A stretch of DNA of 64,000 nucleotides from Nitrospiraceae bacterium (lineage in GTDB: Bacteria; Nitrospirota; Nitrospiria; Nitrospirales; UBA8639). A program made the position numbers and the translations under genes. Below, piece after piece: positions 18,938 through 28,408 of the stretch (position 1 is the first letter of the stretch; each line of letters starts with the position of its first letter). The notes beneath the pieces are model-generated. The model had not been told where the DNA came from and ran no database searches. It was given only the letters and a program-made list of their open reading frames with translations. Where the stretch lies: NCBI GenBank assembly GCA_020632595.1, contig JACKFF010000001.1, forward strand, positions 310,001-374,000, read 5' to 3'.

Positions 18938-20338
18938 CTAATACGCCTCCCGATGGATCAACCCCTTCCAAAGGGTCATAATCATAATTTTCACATCCAG
19001 CCATAATGACCAATGCTCTATATAATACATGTCGTAGGCTAACCGTTTTTCCCAAGAGGTATTCCCACGCAATCCATTAATTTGCGCCCAACCCGTAATT
19101 CCCGCTTTCATGGTGTGACGCAGGTTATATTGGGGAATCTGGGCCCGGAATTTCTCGATAAACTCCGGTCGCTCAGGACGCGGCCCCACAATACTCATCT
19201 CTCCCTTTAAGACATTCCAGAATTGCGGTAATTCATCCAAACTGGTTCGTCGCAAAAACCTCCCGATAGGCGTCCTGCGTGGGTCATGGGCTTTGGCCCA
19301 GACGGGACCGGTCTTTTCTTCGGCATCCATACGCATGGTCCGAATTTTAACAATATTGAACGATTTCCCATCGAGACCAACACGAGTCTGCCGGTAGAAA
19401 ACAGGACCTGGAGAGGTGAGCTTGATGAGTACCGCAATCATCAATGCAATTGGTGAGGCCACCACCAGGGCCACGGCGGCACCACAGACATCAACCATTC
19501 GCTTCAGAAACAAATTCCACCCGTAAAGAGGAGATCCTTGGAGGGTAATAATAGGAAGGCCTTCAAACATTTCGGCTTCCGCCCGCAACGTCACGAACTC
19601 ATAAATGGATGGAATGATCTTCACTCCAGCTGTGGTGGCAGACAGGATTTTCATCAGTCCCTCCGCTTCACATTCCACTTCCGGAGGCAAACACAAAAAG
19701 ACGATGTCCACATGGCTGGTTAAGATATCTGCCGCCTGGTCAAATGTTCCGATAACGGGTGTTCCGTCTAACATTTGACCAACTTTTTCGGCATTCCGCG
19801 TCAAATACCCGCGAACCTGGAGGCCAAGTTCGGGATGCATTTTGAGGGTATCGCCAACGCGCTGCCCAAGTTTTCCCGCGCCGATAATTACCACCTGGCG
19901 TTGGTTGTATCCCATTCGCCGGAAAACCCTGAGAATTTCCCTAAAGACCATGCGGGAAAAGCCCAAAACCACCAGATTCAATAACCAAAAATACATGATC
20001 ACCAAACGGGAAAACTCAAACGGCTTCAAGAAAAAAGTTAATGCGACCAGGATCAGAATACTCAGCGTATTGGCCTTGGCAATGTCCACAAATTCCGCCA
20101 GATGAGAGCCCATTCTGCGAGGGCGATACAGATTAAATGAATAAAAACAAATTCCCCATACGACGACGATGGGAAAAAGAAGCCAGAGATACGGGTCAAT
20201 GGGAGGAATACCTTTAGTGATCGGAAAGAGCGGAACTGAAAAGCGAATGAAGTAGGCGCCGACCCAACACACACATATCACAACCAGGTCGGAAAGGAAG
20301 AGTAGGTTTTTTAAGAATTCACTGTGGCGTTTCAACAT
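18938..20338 (-). CDS. undecaprenyl-phosphate sugar phosphotransferase (WcaJ/WbaP type)
   Basis: A 466-residue polyprenyl glycosylphosphotransferase. Four to five N-terminal membrane helices are followed by a Rossmann-like domain (VVIIGAGKLGQRVG). The bacterial sugar transferase domain begins around residue 275 (KRMVDVCGAAVAL), with SPGPVFYRQTRVG, FRTMR-like IVKIRTMRMDAE and the end motif SIVGPRPERPEF. It transfers a hexose-1-phosphate, probably glucose or galactose, to undecaprenyl phosphate and starts the repeat unit. It is the last gene of the long minus-strand locus and overlaps the preceding glycosyltransferase by seven bases. Confidence 0.93.
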   Translation of the reverse strand: MLKRHSEFLKNLLFLSDLVVICVCWVGAYFIRFSVPLFPITKGIPPIDPYLWLLFPIVVVWGICFYSFNLYRPRRMGSHLAEFVDIAKANTLSILILVALTFFLKPFEFSRLVIMYFWLLNLVVLGFSRMVFREILRVFRRMGYNQRQVVIIGAGKLGQRVGDTLKMHPELGLQVRGYLTRNAEKVGQMLDGTPVIGTFDQAADILTSHVDIVFLCLPPEVECEAEGLMKILSATTAGVKIIPSIYEFVTLRAEAEMFEGLPIITLQGSPLYGWNLFLKRMVDVCGAAVALVVASPIALMIAVLIKLTSPGPVFYRQTRVGLDGKSFNIVKIRTMRMDAEEKTGPVWAKAHDPRRTPIGRFLRRTSLDELPQFWNVLKGEMSIVGPRPERPEFIEKFRAQIPQYNLRHTMKAGITGWAQINGLRGNTSWEKRLAYDMYYIEHWSLWLDVKIMIMTLWKGLIHREAY

Positions 20339-21516
20339 GGTGAGGTACGACGGAATTCGCGGTAACAGGACATGATCACCTGCTGTATCCGCTGCTTAAA
20401 ATGAGACCGATCGAACGGTTCAACATGTGCCCGAATGGCATCCGGATTGAAATCTGCGAGGTGCTGCGTGAACAATTGAACAGCTTCGATTATGGCTTGA
20501 ACCGACTGTTCATAGTGAAAGACCCCCGTTAGAGTAGAAGGGAATCCACTTCCGTGAACACCATGTTCCATATAACTTTCGCCTGGCTTAGACAAAGGAT
20601 TGAGAGGGACGATTGTTTCAAGGGCCCCACCTTTTCCATAGGCAATTACCGGTTTTCCGGCGGCCATGGCCTCCAAAGGCACAATACCAAAATCCTCTTC
20701 ACCGGGGAAGAGAACGGCCAGGCACCGGCTGTAAAAGTCCCTGACACGATGGTCTGGCTGCCAGCCAAGGAATTCGACACTTGGACCGGCCATTCGTCTT
20801 AAGCGTTTCTCATCTTGCCCCCGCCCAATAATTTTCAATGGAAGCCCAAGCGCATTGGCCGCAGCAATGGCCAGGTCGACTTTTTTGTAGGGCGCAAAGG
20901 CCGTGACCATTAAATAAAACCCTTCATCGCGATGCGCCACGTGAAAAGTCTGCCAATCAACAGGAGGGTAGACCACGCAGGCCGCCCTTCCATACTGGCG
21001 TGCAATTCGCCCTGCTACGTTTTGCGAATTGGCAATAAAACAACTCACATGGGCATTGGATTCCACATCCCACTGCTGAAGTCGCATTCGAAAAAGGCCC
21101 ATGCCCAGCCGGCTAAAATTCCATATCCCTCTATTAACAAAATAGGTATCAAATCCATCCCAGATATACCGCATGGGGGTATGAACGTAGGAAATATGAC
21201 AGGTCTCCCGCGGCACTCGAATACCCTTGGCCACGCAATGGCTCGAACTCACCACCAAATCATACTGATGGAATTTCAATCGCTGGATGGCTGAAGGAAA
21301 GAAAGGCAGCAAATACCGATATCGATTTTTTGCAAATGGAACTCGATTCAGAAAGCTGGGAATAATAGGATGCCGCTCAATCGTCTCCGACACACTGCCC
21401 TTCACATGGAAGAGCGTATAAATTGGCGCATCAGGAAATAATTCACACAATGCCTCAAGGCACCGCTCACCCCCTCGCATACCAGTCAGCCAATCATGAA
21501 CCAGCGCAACTCTCAC
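20332..21516 (-). CDS. GT4-family glycosyltransferase
   Basis: A 394-residue GT-B glycosyltransferase. The N-terminus VRVALVHDWLTGMRGGE is typical of GT4 enzymes of exopolysaccharide clusters. The C-terminal nucleotide-sugar site has EEDFGIVPLEAMAAGKPVIAYGKGG (the E-x7-E motif). The frame opens at a TTG at 21528 overlapping the preceding stop, but the GTG at 21516 has GAGGG five bases upstream and gives the family N-terminus, so it is preferred. Donor and acceptor sugars are unknown. Confidence 0.9.
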   Translation of the reverse strand: MRVALVHDWLTGMRGGERCLEALCELFPDAPIYTLFHVKGSVSETIERHPIIPSFLNRVPFAKNRYRYLLPFFPSAIQRLKFHQYDLVVSSSHCVAKGIRVPRETCHISYVHTPMRYIWDGFDTYFVNRGIWNFSRLGMGLFRMRLQQWDVESNAHVSCFIANSQNVAGRIARQYGRAACVVYPPVDWQTFHVAHRDEGFYLMVTAFAPYKKVDLAIAAANALGLPLKIIGRGQDEKRLRRMAGPSVEFLGWQPDHRVRDFYSRCLAVLFPGEEDFGIVPLEAMAAGKPVIAYGKGGALETIVPLNPLSKPGESYMEHGVHGSGFPSTLTGVFHYEQSVQAIIEAVQLFTQHLADFNPDAIRAHVEPFDRSHFKQRIQQVIMSCYREFRRTSPC

Positions 21517-21524
21517 TTGTGCCC

Positions 21525-22607
21525 TCAATGACCTGCATGTGAGACAGACAGTTCCTGATATATTTTCAGAATCGAAGCCATCATCATTTCGATTGAAAAA
21601 TTTTTTTGTATAGTCTCCTGTGCCTTCGTAATGAGCGAGATCCTGAGATCCTCATTGTTTGTGATTATTTTGACCCTTTCGGCAAGGTCTTCTCCTCTCC
21701 TGTTCTCTACCAGCATTCCGTTTACCTCGTCATGAATGATCTCTTCCAACCCACTCACCTTCATGCTCACGACCGGAACTCCCATGCCCATAGATTCTAA
21801 GACCAAAATCGGCAGGCCTTCCCACCTGGAGGTTAAAACGACCACGCTGAACGTAGCGAGGATTTCCAGAGCCTCTCCATGAGACAACTCCCCCACCATG
21901 TGAACTCGTCCACCTAAACCCCGCCTGGCTATTTCCTGTTTGATCATGGGAGCCAAAGCCCCATCACCAACAATCGTGGCCGAATACTCAGGCAGGCACT
22001 CCATCATCTCTACAAAAAGGAGAGGATCCTTCTGAGGTTCTAATCGTCCGATAAAGCCAATATGCAGGAGCGCCTGAGGCAGAGGCGGTGGAAGATTTTT
22101 CAAAGAGAGACCTGGATAGATGACTGACCTTTTGGTGCTACCTGATAGCAATTGAAATTTTTCCGCAAGAACCACATCATATTTCGACACAAAAATAGAA
22201 TGACACGCACGTCGCAGATTCCAACGTTCGGCCATTAACGCCATCCGGCGAATGGTCGGTGACTTTTCAACAAAATGAAATCCATGGACGGTATAGACCA
22301 TCGGGACTTTTAAGAGAGATACGGTAAAGAACAACCCTGCACGCCCACCATGGATATGAACCAGATCAGGTTGAAAGGCCATAACCAACGCTCGAAGTTG
22401 GAAAGGGATAGCAGGATTGAGCCGACTAATGAAAAACCGAAGCCCCTGACAAGGAATACCAAGAGCTCCGGCTTCCTTCATTAAATATGATTGTTCTTCG
22501 GTAATGAGTTGAAAGGAAACGGCATGCCGTAAGCCTTTGAGAATCTGTAGAACATGCGTGGTTCCTCCACCCGGCTTTCCATCGGCAACAATTTGGAGAA
22601 CCCGCAT
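21525..22607 (-). CDS. GT4-family glycosyltransferase
   Basis: A 360-residue GT-B enzyme. The N-terminus MRVLQIVADGKPGGGTTHV is the glycine-rich acceptor-side loop. LVHIHGGRAGLFF and MVYTVHGFHF are family-typical, and SRWEGLPILVLESMGMGVPVV holds the E-x7-E nucleotide-sugar motif. It resembles WbpH/PelF-like or EpsD-like transferases; the sugar is unknown. It directly precedes the next GT4 gene, with nearly touching ends, consistent with one transcript. Confidence 0.9.
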   Translation of the reverse strand: MRVLQIVADGKPGGGTTHVLQILKGLRHAVSFQLITEEQSYLMKEAGALGIPCQGLRFFISRLNPAIPFQLRALVMAFQPDLVHIHGGRAGLFFTVSLLKVPMVYTVHGFHFVEKSPTIRRMALMAERWNLRRACHSIFVSKYDVVLAEKFQLLSGSTKRSVIYPGLSLKNLPPPLPQALLHIGFIGRLEPQKDPLLFVEMMECLPEYSATIVGDGALAPMIKQEIARRGLGGRVHMVGELSHGEALEILATFSVVVLTSRWEGLPILVLESMGMGVPVVSMKVSGLEEIIHDEVNGMLVENRRGEDLAERVKIITNNEDLRISLITKAQETIQKNFSIEMMMASILKIYQELSVSHAGH

Positions 22608-22656
22608 TACGTCCTAAATTTCCCAAGTAAATTTCCTGTGATTCTCAGACCACACA

Positions 22657-23574
22657 CTATCGCAGAGCGCGACCTATTCGATCGGTTCCAAGGCTACGGT
22701 ACATACCTAATCGAGCATAGACACTCTGCAAAGCCCGCAAGGCCCATGCGACCGGACGACCAAAATGCTTCTGGAAAAAATAATATTGATTAACATAATA
22801 AATTTCTTTTTGTTTAGAAAGATCACCCCCAAATGAAGCTCCCGATTGATGCTCTACAACTGCCTCAGGAACGTGCCACACCTCCCAACCAGCCTGCGTG
22901 GCCCTGAGGCACAGATCAACATCTTCATAATACAAAAAAAACTTTTCATCAAAGCCGCCAATGTCTTTCCAGATTGAACGCCGGCAACAAAGAAAAGCAC
23001 CGGACACCCATGCCACAGGCTCCGCTTGATGAGGGATACAAAATTTTGTCGAACACCGGCCTACCACCCGACGAAAGAGCCCTCGAGGCCCCACACGCTT
23101 CGCCATCCAGGCCAACGGCTTATCCAGCACAAGGCCAGTCAAAGAAGGTGTATCCCCCATTGATTGCAAAGGCCGTCCAGACGGATCAACAAGACGGCCC
23201 CCGACAATTCCGACTCGAGGATGCCTCTCATAAAACCTGAAAAGAGTTCGGAGGGCCTTTTCCGTCGCAATGGTGTCCGGATTCAAAAAGAGGGCAAAGG
23301 ATCCACTCGAAGCCGTCATCCCGATATTACACGCACGCCCAAAACCAATATTATCGTGAAGGGCAATAAGGGTAACCTGCGGAAACTCTTTCTGCAATTT
23401 AGCTGTGGTACCATCCTTCGAATCATTATCCACCACTACAAGCTCAACATCAGAAATGTTGAGTAAGGGCCCCAAACAGGCACCGATGCAGGAGCTGGAA
23501 TTATAGGTCACAATGATGACGGAGCATAGCTTCGGGGTATGCAGAGTACCCTCCTTTGATCCAGAATTCGTCAT
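22657..23574 (-). CDS. GT2-family glycosyltransferase
   Basis: A 305-residue GT-A enzyme of the rhamnosyltransferase-like GT2 group. Motifs are VIIVTYNSSSCIGACL, LVVVDNDSKDGT, the DxD-like LFLNPDT, and GAFLCCRRSIWKDIGGFDE followed by YYEDVDLCLRA. The C-terminus is a short amphipathic region. With dTDP-rhamnose genes nearby, a rhamnosyl donor is plausible but not shown. It lies 49 bases upstream of the GT4 gene. Confidence 0.9.
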   Translation of the reverse strand: MTNSGSKEGTLHTPKLCSVIIVTYNSSSCIGACLGPLLNISDVELVVVDNDSKDGTTAKLQKEFPQVTLIALHDNIGFGRACNIGMTASSGSFALFLNPDTIATEKALRTLFRFYERHPRVGIVGGRLVDPSGRPLQSMGDTPSLTGLVLDKPLAWMAKRVGPRGLFRRVVGRCSTKFCIPHQAEPVAWVSGAFLCCRRSIWKDIGGFDEKFFLYYEDVDLCLRATQAGWEVWHVPEAVVEHQSGASFGGDLSKQKEIYYVNQYYFFQKHFGRPVAWALRALQSVYARLGMYRSLGTDRIGRALR

Positions 23575-23972
23575 GGGATTCTACTATGTCACGACCAACG
23601 CCCATTCTCCAGAAAGCTTCCTGACAACCATCCCATCCAGTCGTTGTAATCTCTAGACTGTAGACATGAATAACACTTTTTTGCTTCTGCGGCAGGCTCC
23701 CCTTCCCATCCTTGCCCATCCAGCGCCATTGCTGCCGATAACGCGGGAGCCTGCCGTGTTCGTCTCAATGGTTCAGAAGGGGGCAGATGGCCGCTTTCTC
23801 GGATAAGTTGTAGAAGTTGAGCGAGGCATCAGTGGATTTTCCGTCGACATTTTTTCCATGACAGAAGAGTGCCGATATGCCTTCGGTATTGGCATCCTCA
23901 ATTAACACGATTATCGTTCGAAAGACAGCGGAACCAAACTATCACCATAGCCTCAAAAGGGAAAAATAATTA
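23575..23972. other. intergenic region, no gene seen
   Basis: About 400 bases between the SGNH hydrolase and GT2 genes. No credible coding frame, RNA gene or terminator hairpin is apparent. It may hold an internal promoter for the last four genes of the locus. Confidence 0.35.
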
Positions 23973-25181
23973 TCAATTAAACAGGGAACGCTCTATCAAC
24001 ATCAGACTCAGTTTCTTCATAGCGAATTTATTTCCAGAATCATTTAAATGCCTATCACTCGGTGAAACGACAATTTCGTTCCCACCCGGCAAATCAAAGA
24101 AAACTAAGTCTTCAGAGGAGATGACGTCCATCAACCGGCTTGCATAGTCCAATGAAACTCTAAATATATCTCCTTGAGCATCCATCACACACCTAACCAT
24201 TTGCATACCTCGCTTATCAAAATCTTCTCGAACAGGATAAAAAACAAAGAATTTTGAATGGTGCCTTTCAACTTCCTCTTTTACATGCTGCAATAAACTT
24301 TCAGTAATCGCAACCAGATATTCATCTCGCCTGGATGGATTCAGCATAAAAGGAGAAAAGTGGCTTCTGCTGTTCAGAAAATCCTCCCCGGACCTTATGG
24401 TGTAACCGATTTCACTATTGAGATTAAATATCGTATTAAAAAACTCTACCTGATTAATAACTGTCAGTCCCTCACACACATGGTCATTTTCGGCTATGTG
24501 AGCTCTATGGGACGATGGCATTCCTTGAAGCCAACGACGAAGAATGCGTTGCTCTAATGTTTCTTTCTGTAAATTTGCCATCACCGTCTCTATTAACTGG
24601 GCAATTGCACTATTATGCAGGTAAGATTCTGATGTAAAATAGGGGCCATAGAGCTCACCCTCCATAAGCCTAAAGGTTGGCTTCAAGGGTCCCGCCTGTG
24701 GAGTCGCACTTCTATCAGGAAAGGCATTTTCCCAAAAATCATTTCCTGGGGTTGCCCACAACAAAACCAAGTCTGCCCTATACAAGTTGAAATACTCCTG
24801 TAAGGCGAGTAGCTGTTGATCCTGACCCCACCCTGAAGAAGCCAGGGAAAACACTTTGACTGGTGTATGCAACTGACTCGTTAGGAATTCCTGAAGAAAC
24901 TGTTCAGGCATATGTTCCGGGCGATTGGCATACGCTTCGACTTGGCTGTCGCCCACAAGCAATACCACATAATCCTCGGTCTGATAGTGAATGCTTTGTC
25001 CTCGATATCCAAATTGATTGGTTGTTAAATCAGCATATTTCGATAATTTTCTACCCGCGGAATTTTCCCACCCCCACCCTGACTTCAGGGTAGATGGAAT
25101 TCCCATACCACGCAGTAAGGCCTCCATTATGAAAATCGCAATTATTGCCGATCCAACAACAAGGGCCAAGTTCTTTTTCAT
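23973..25181 (-). CDS. membrane-anchored SGNH/GDSL hydrolase-like protein
   Basis: A 402-residue protein with an N-terminal membrane helix (about residues 4-22) and a periplasmic or extracytoplasmic SGNH domain. Block I is VLLVGDSQVEA with the nucleophile Ser in GDS. WATPGNDFWEN gives the block III Asn, and DRHLNDSGN near the C-terminus gives the catalytic Asp-x-x-His of block V. Such proteins in glycan clusters remove or transfer acetyl or other acyl groups on sugars. It follows the sulfatase-fold gene with a gap of about 440 bases. Substrate unknown. Confidence 0.8.
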   Translation of the reverse strand: MKKNLALVVGSAIIAIFIMEALLRGMGIPSTLKSGWGWENSAGRKLSKYADLTTNQFGYRGQSIHYQTEDYVVLLVGDSQVEAYANRPEHMPEQFLQEFLTSQLHTPVKVFSLASSGWGQDQQLLALQEYFNLYRADLVLLWATPGNDFWENAFPDRSATPQAGPLKPTFRLMEGELYGPYFTSESYLHNSAIAQLIETVMANLQKETLEQRILRRWLQGMPSSHRAHIAENDHVCEGLTVINQVEFFNTIFNLNSEIGYTIRSGEDFLNSRSHFSPFMLNPSRRDEYLVAITESLLQHVKEEVERHHSKFFVFYPVREDFDKRGMQMVRCVMDAQGDIFRVSLDYASRLMDVISSEDLVFFDLPGGNEIVVSPSDRHLNDSGNKFAMKKLSLMLIERSLFN

Positions 25182-25622
25182 CTGCTTTCAGGCTTCCACC
25201 GCACGCTCGCGCCCAAGGAGGCGGGAACCTAACGTTAACTTCGAACAATCATGTTCGATTCAATCATCATCAAAAGGATGCTTTAGGAAATATGTTGGGG
25301 CAACCGGTTCAATCCTCTCGCCCCATTTATTGAATAACATTCGCAGCGGGAACAAACGTTTGGTTTCCAAAATCAGACAGACCTACCTGAGCATAACTTC
25401 CATGAAATACAGGCCAAACGATCCCACAAAATATGCCCCACTCAATCCGACGTCAAGAAGCTTCCCTGAAAATCCTAAAAAGGCTCGTCCGAGTGCCAAG
25501 CCCCGCACTAAAGCAAATGCTGAAACTGTTCCTCACATAATCCACCGGGTTCATGGGGGTCCGGTTAATCGATAGCTTTGGTTTGTCTCGGCTAATGACT
25601 GGATTTGCCCTTATCGGCCTGG
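25182..25622. other. intergenic region; possible tiny hydrophobic frame
   Basis: Between the sulfatase-like and SGNH genes. On the minus strand, around 25390-25540, a short hydrophobic frame (containing GLSGAYFVGSFGLYF) has no good start codon or ribosome site, so I do not call it. Nothing else is recognised. Confidence 0.3.
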
Positions 25623-28208
25623 TCATTGACTGAAATTCTTTTCCTCAAGCGTCGAGCGAATTAAATCCAATTGTTCGGGAGAAAAGGAGAATTCCCATGC
25701 TCGGTTGCTTAACGAGACAACAATGAGTCTGATATCACTTGGATTAGGCTTGGGAACTTTCACCGGGATTTTAATCCTGAACCCACTGTGGAACAATGAC
25801 TTCTGTTGATGAGCCTCCACGACATCTTGCCTGGAGATTCCAACTTCCGCCCTAGCCGTTAATTTTCCGTTTGTGAAAATGAAAACCTCTTCAGCCGGTT
25901 GATTTTCTTCGAGATCGGCAGCCCATCCCTCCACAACAATTGACTCCTCTGAAAGAAATACACGATCCAGGTTCCCAGTCAAATGCTTTTCACCCACATC
26001 GACCATGATTTCCCGCTCACCGGAAAACACAAGTTTTGATTGCCCCGAGGCTTCGTGATGCAAACGGATCATGGTCTCCTCATCACTCAACGCTCCCTGA
26101 CTTGCCAAGGGTATGGGAGTTAAGATTGCATCATGATCTCCAATCAGAAAAACCCTGACTTTGTTCTCACCTGACTGGAAAGCCGAAGGGGGAAATAAAA
26201 CAGAAAAATAATTCCGATTTCCATCCCATAAGGATGCCTGGGTAGTAGCCCAAACTTGCCCATTTAGCGAAATCGCGATCGGCAAGTTTCGGCGACCCGT
26301 GCCAATAATTTGTCCGCTAAAAAGAGCAGGCAGATATCCGCTTTCAAGATTCACCCGATCTAATTGATGAGGATTTTCATTTATATATTTCAGAGAAGAC
26401 GAGTGACCAATGTCTAAATGGCCAAGCTCTTGTCCAACCAAAGTTGAAGCCGGCCCCTTTGGCACAAGTCGGTCCAGTGCCGTGTGCTCCCCAAAATGCT
26501 CGACCTGCCACTTGAGACGAGGAAATCCGCTCAGATCTTGTAATTTGATTTTTCCTACTCCGAGAAAATCTATCTCGTCCCTCGGCGGAATTTCATTGTC
26601 CAACATGGGAAACCCATCAATAGCCTTGGGGATCTTTAAACCTAGGACATCGGCAATGGTTGGCAACACATCAATTCCACTGACAAGCCGCTCACGAATG
26701 CCTCCCTCACGTTGCCCAGGCAGCTTGACGAACATGGGAACCTTTAGAATGTCGCTCTCATTTCCCTTTTGTACCTCTCGCATGGATAGCCCACGCTGAA
26801 AGGAAACACCATGATCGGCTGTCACAATAATGAGCGCCTTATCGAAAAGATCTGCGGTTTCAAGTGAACGTCGCAATTTCCCGAGGAACTGATCAACATA
26901 TCCAATTTGCTGAAGATATTGGTGGTACGCCGTAAGAATCAAGGGTTCTTTCCCTATCCACCTCCCCCCCCATCCGGGTCCATCGATCCACCCGACAGGA
27001 ATGAATCGTTCCCTGTTAAAATATTTCTGACCAGACACCAAATATTCATACTTCGTATGAGGCAGGATGACATGAAGAAAATGGAGGACAGGACTTGAGG
27101 TTTGCTCTATTCGAGAAAGGAAAGAAGTGATCCGCGATTCTCTTGAGCTTTCGCCCCCCGCAACAAGATCGGGATGGATACTACTTTTGTTCTGCCCAAG
27201 AATCCCATTCTTCAACAATTCCTCACCGAAACCGGTCCATTGGGCGTGGAGCGGGGGCAACTGTTTTTCTAATTGTGGCGGGGCAATAATATGTAAAAAT
27301 ATCACTGCCAGATCTGCAAAAAAGGACTGGTAAGGAAGGAACAGACCAGCAGCAGCATCTTCTTCTTCCTGGCATAGTTTATGGGGACAAAGTCTTGTCA
27401 CAGATTCCACGATATTGAGAGCGTAACGGTCTCCCAACATTGTGAACAGATTTTGCGGATGATCTGTTGCCGTCGGGTTGAGTCGAACACCAGCTTTTGG
27501 TTGTCGCCCAGTCAAAATTCCAGACACCGCAGTTGCAGTTTCTACATACGTTGCAACTGCATTAGGAAACCAATAACTTTGTGCCGCTAGAGCGGCAAAG
27601 TTAGGAAAACGCACCGAATCGATTCGACGTTCAGCGTCTAATAATGCGGTGATGTTGAATTCATCCAGCACTACAAGGACAACCGGGATCGGGTTACTAA
27701 TTGCAATTGGGGCCTTTGCCTCAATGGCATCAGGCATGACAAGACGACCGACCGGAGTAAAGAACAAAAACCATAGCGGAAATGCCACCACGACAGGTGA
27801 AAGTACCGTGAGAAACAGCCGAAACGCCTGCCCGCGAGCATAAAGCACCGAAAAGAGAAAGCCGATCAACAATGCAAACCCGACAATCAGGAGATCAGAT
27901 CCACCCACTAATCGCTGAACCGGAGGCAGGACTGTGAGAAACGCCAGGCCAAAGGTAAATACCAAATGCAGGCTATTCCGAACACGCTCTCCGACTAGCC
28001 AAGCGACCAGTTCAAGCAGCACCAGGCCTAGTGCCACACCAATCGAGAGGACGAAGACCATCCCGATGATAAGTCCCGGACTGGCCTTATGAGAAACAAA
28101 AAACTCCGGATTCTGGCCAAGAAGGTCATAGAGCGGCTGGGCAACGGCGAAGCCAGCCAGGGCAAAAAGATGCAAAAATTCCATAAGGACCATACGAATA
28201 CCAGGCAT
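25623..28208 (-). CDS. sulfatase-fold (alkaline phosphatase superfamily) membrane protein
   Basis: An 861-residue protein. Residues 1-160 contain four to five membrane helices. A sulfatase/phosphoethanolamine-transferase-like domain follows: VVLDEFN gives metal ligands, ATAVSGILTGRQP is the region of the nucleophile (a Thr or Ser, as in LtaS/EptA-type enzymes rather than a Cys sulfatase), and VTADHGVSFQRG carries the Asp-His metal pair. The last 280 residues are beta-rich and may bind glycan. It may add or remove a phosphate-linked or sulfate group on the exported polysaccharide. Which reaction it performs cannot be told. Confidence 0.8.
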   Translation of the reverse strand: MPGIRMVLMEFLHLFALAGFAVAQPLYDLLGQNPEFFVSHKASPGLIIGMVFVLSIGVALGLVLLELVAWLVGERVRNSLHLVFTFGLAFLTVLPPVQRLVGGSDLLIVGFALLIGFLFSVLYARGQAFRLFLTVLSPVVVAFPLWFLFFTPVGRLVMPDAIEAKAPIAISNPIPVVLVVLDEFNITALLDAERRIDSVRFPNFAALAAQSYWFPNAVATYVETATAVSGILTGRQPKAGVRLNPTATDHPQNLFTMLGDRYALNIVESVTRLCPHKLCQEEEDAAAGLFLPYQSFFADLAVIFLHIIAPPQLEKQLPPLHAQWTGFGEELLKNGILGQNKSSIHPDLVAGGESSRESRITSFLSRIEQTSSPVLHFLHVILPHTKYEYLVSGQKYFNRERFIPVGWIDGPGWGGRWIGKEPLILTAYHQYLQQIGYVDQFLGKLRRSLETADLFDKALIIVTADHGVSFQRGLSMREVQKGNESDILKVPMFVKLPGQREGGIRERLVSGIDVLPTIADVLGLKIPKAIDGFPMLDNEIPPRDEIDFLGVGKIKLQDLSGFPRLKWQVEHFGEHTALDRLVPKGPASTLVGQELGHLDIGHSSSLKYINENPHQLDRVNLESGYLPALFSGQIIGTGRRNLPIAISLNGQVWATTQASLWDGNRNYFSVLFPPSAFQSGENKVRVFLIGDHDAILTPIPLASQGALSDEETMIRLHHEASGQSKLVFSGEREIMVDVGEKHLTGNLDRVFLSEESIVVEGWAADLEENQPAEEVFIFTNGKLTARAEVGISRQDVVEAHQQKSLFHSGFRIKIPVKVPKPNPSDIRLIVVSLSNRAWEFSFSPEQLDLIRSTLEEKNFSQ

Positions 28209-28408
28209 ATTTAACTCATCTTAGGAAGTGGGCATTGGAATCCCTGATGACAGAGTTTGAGTCAAATTCAGATGTTTATGGTTGAGATAATCAAGTGTCT
28301 TTAGAGGAAGGGGTGCGGAAAAATTCAAGGCGTATGGCAACGACACCTCAGATTTTTCATGATGGTTCAAATTCTTAAGTAAATTTGACCGGGTTATATG
28401 CCTCTGAA

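Noticed and set aside
25018..25575. 185-codon plus-strand frame
   Set aside because: It overlaps the start of the SGNH gene on the other strand and has a composition rich in Arg, Pro and Ser typical of antisense frames; no ribosome site.
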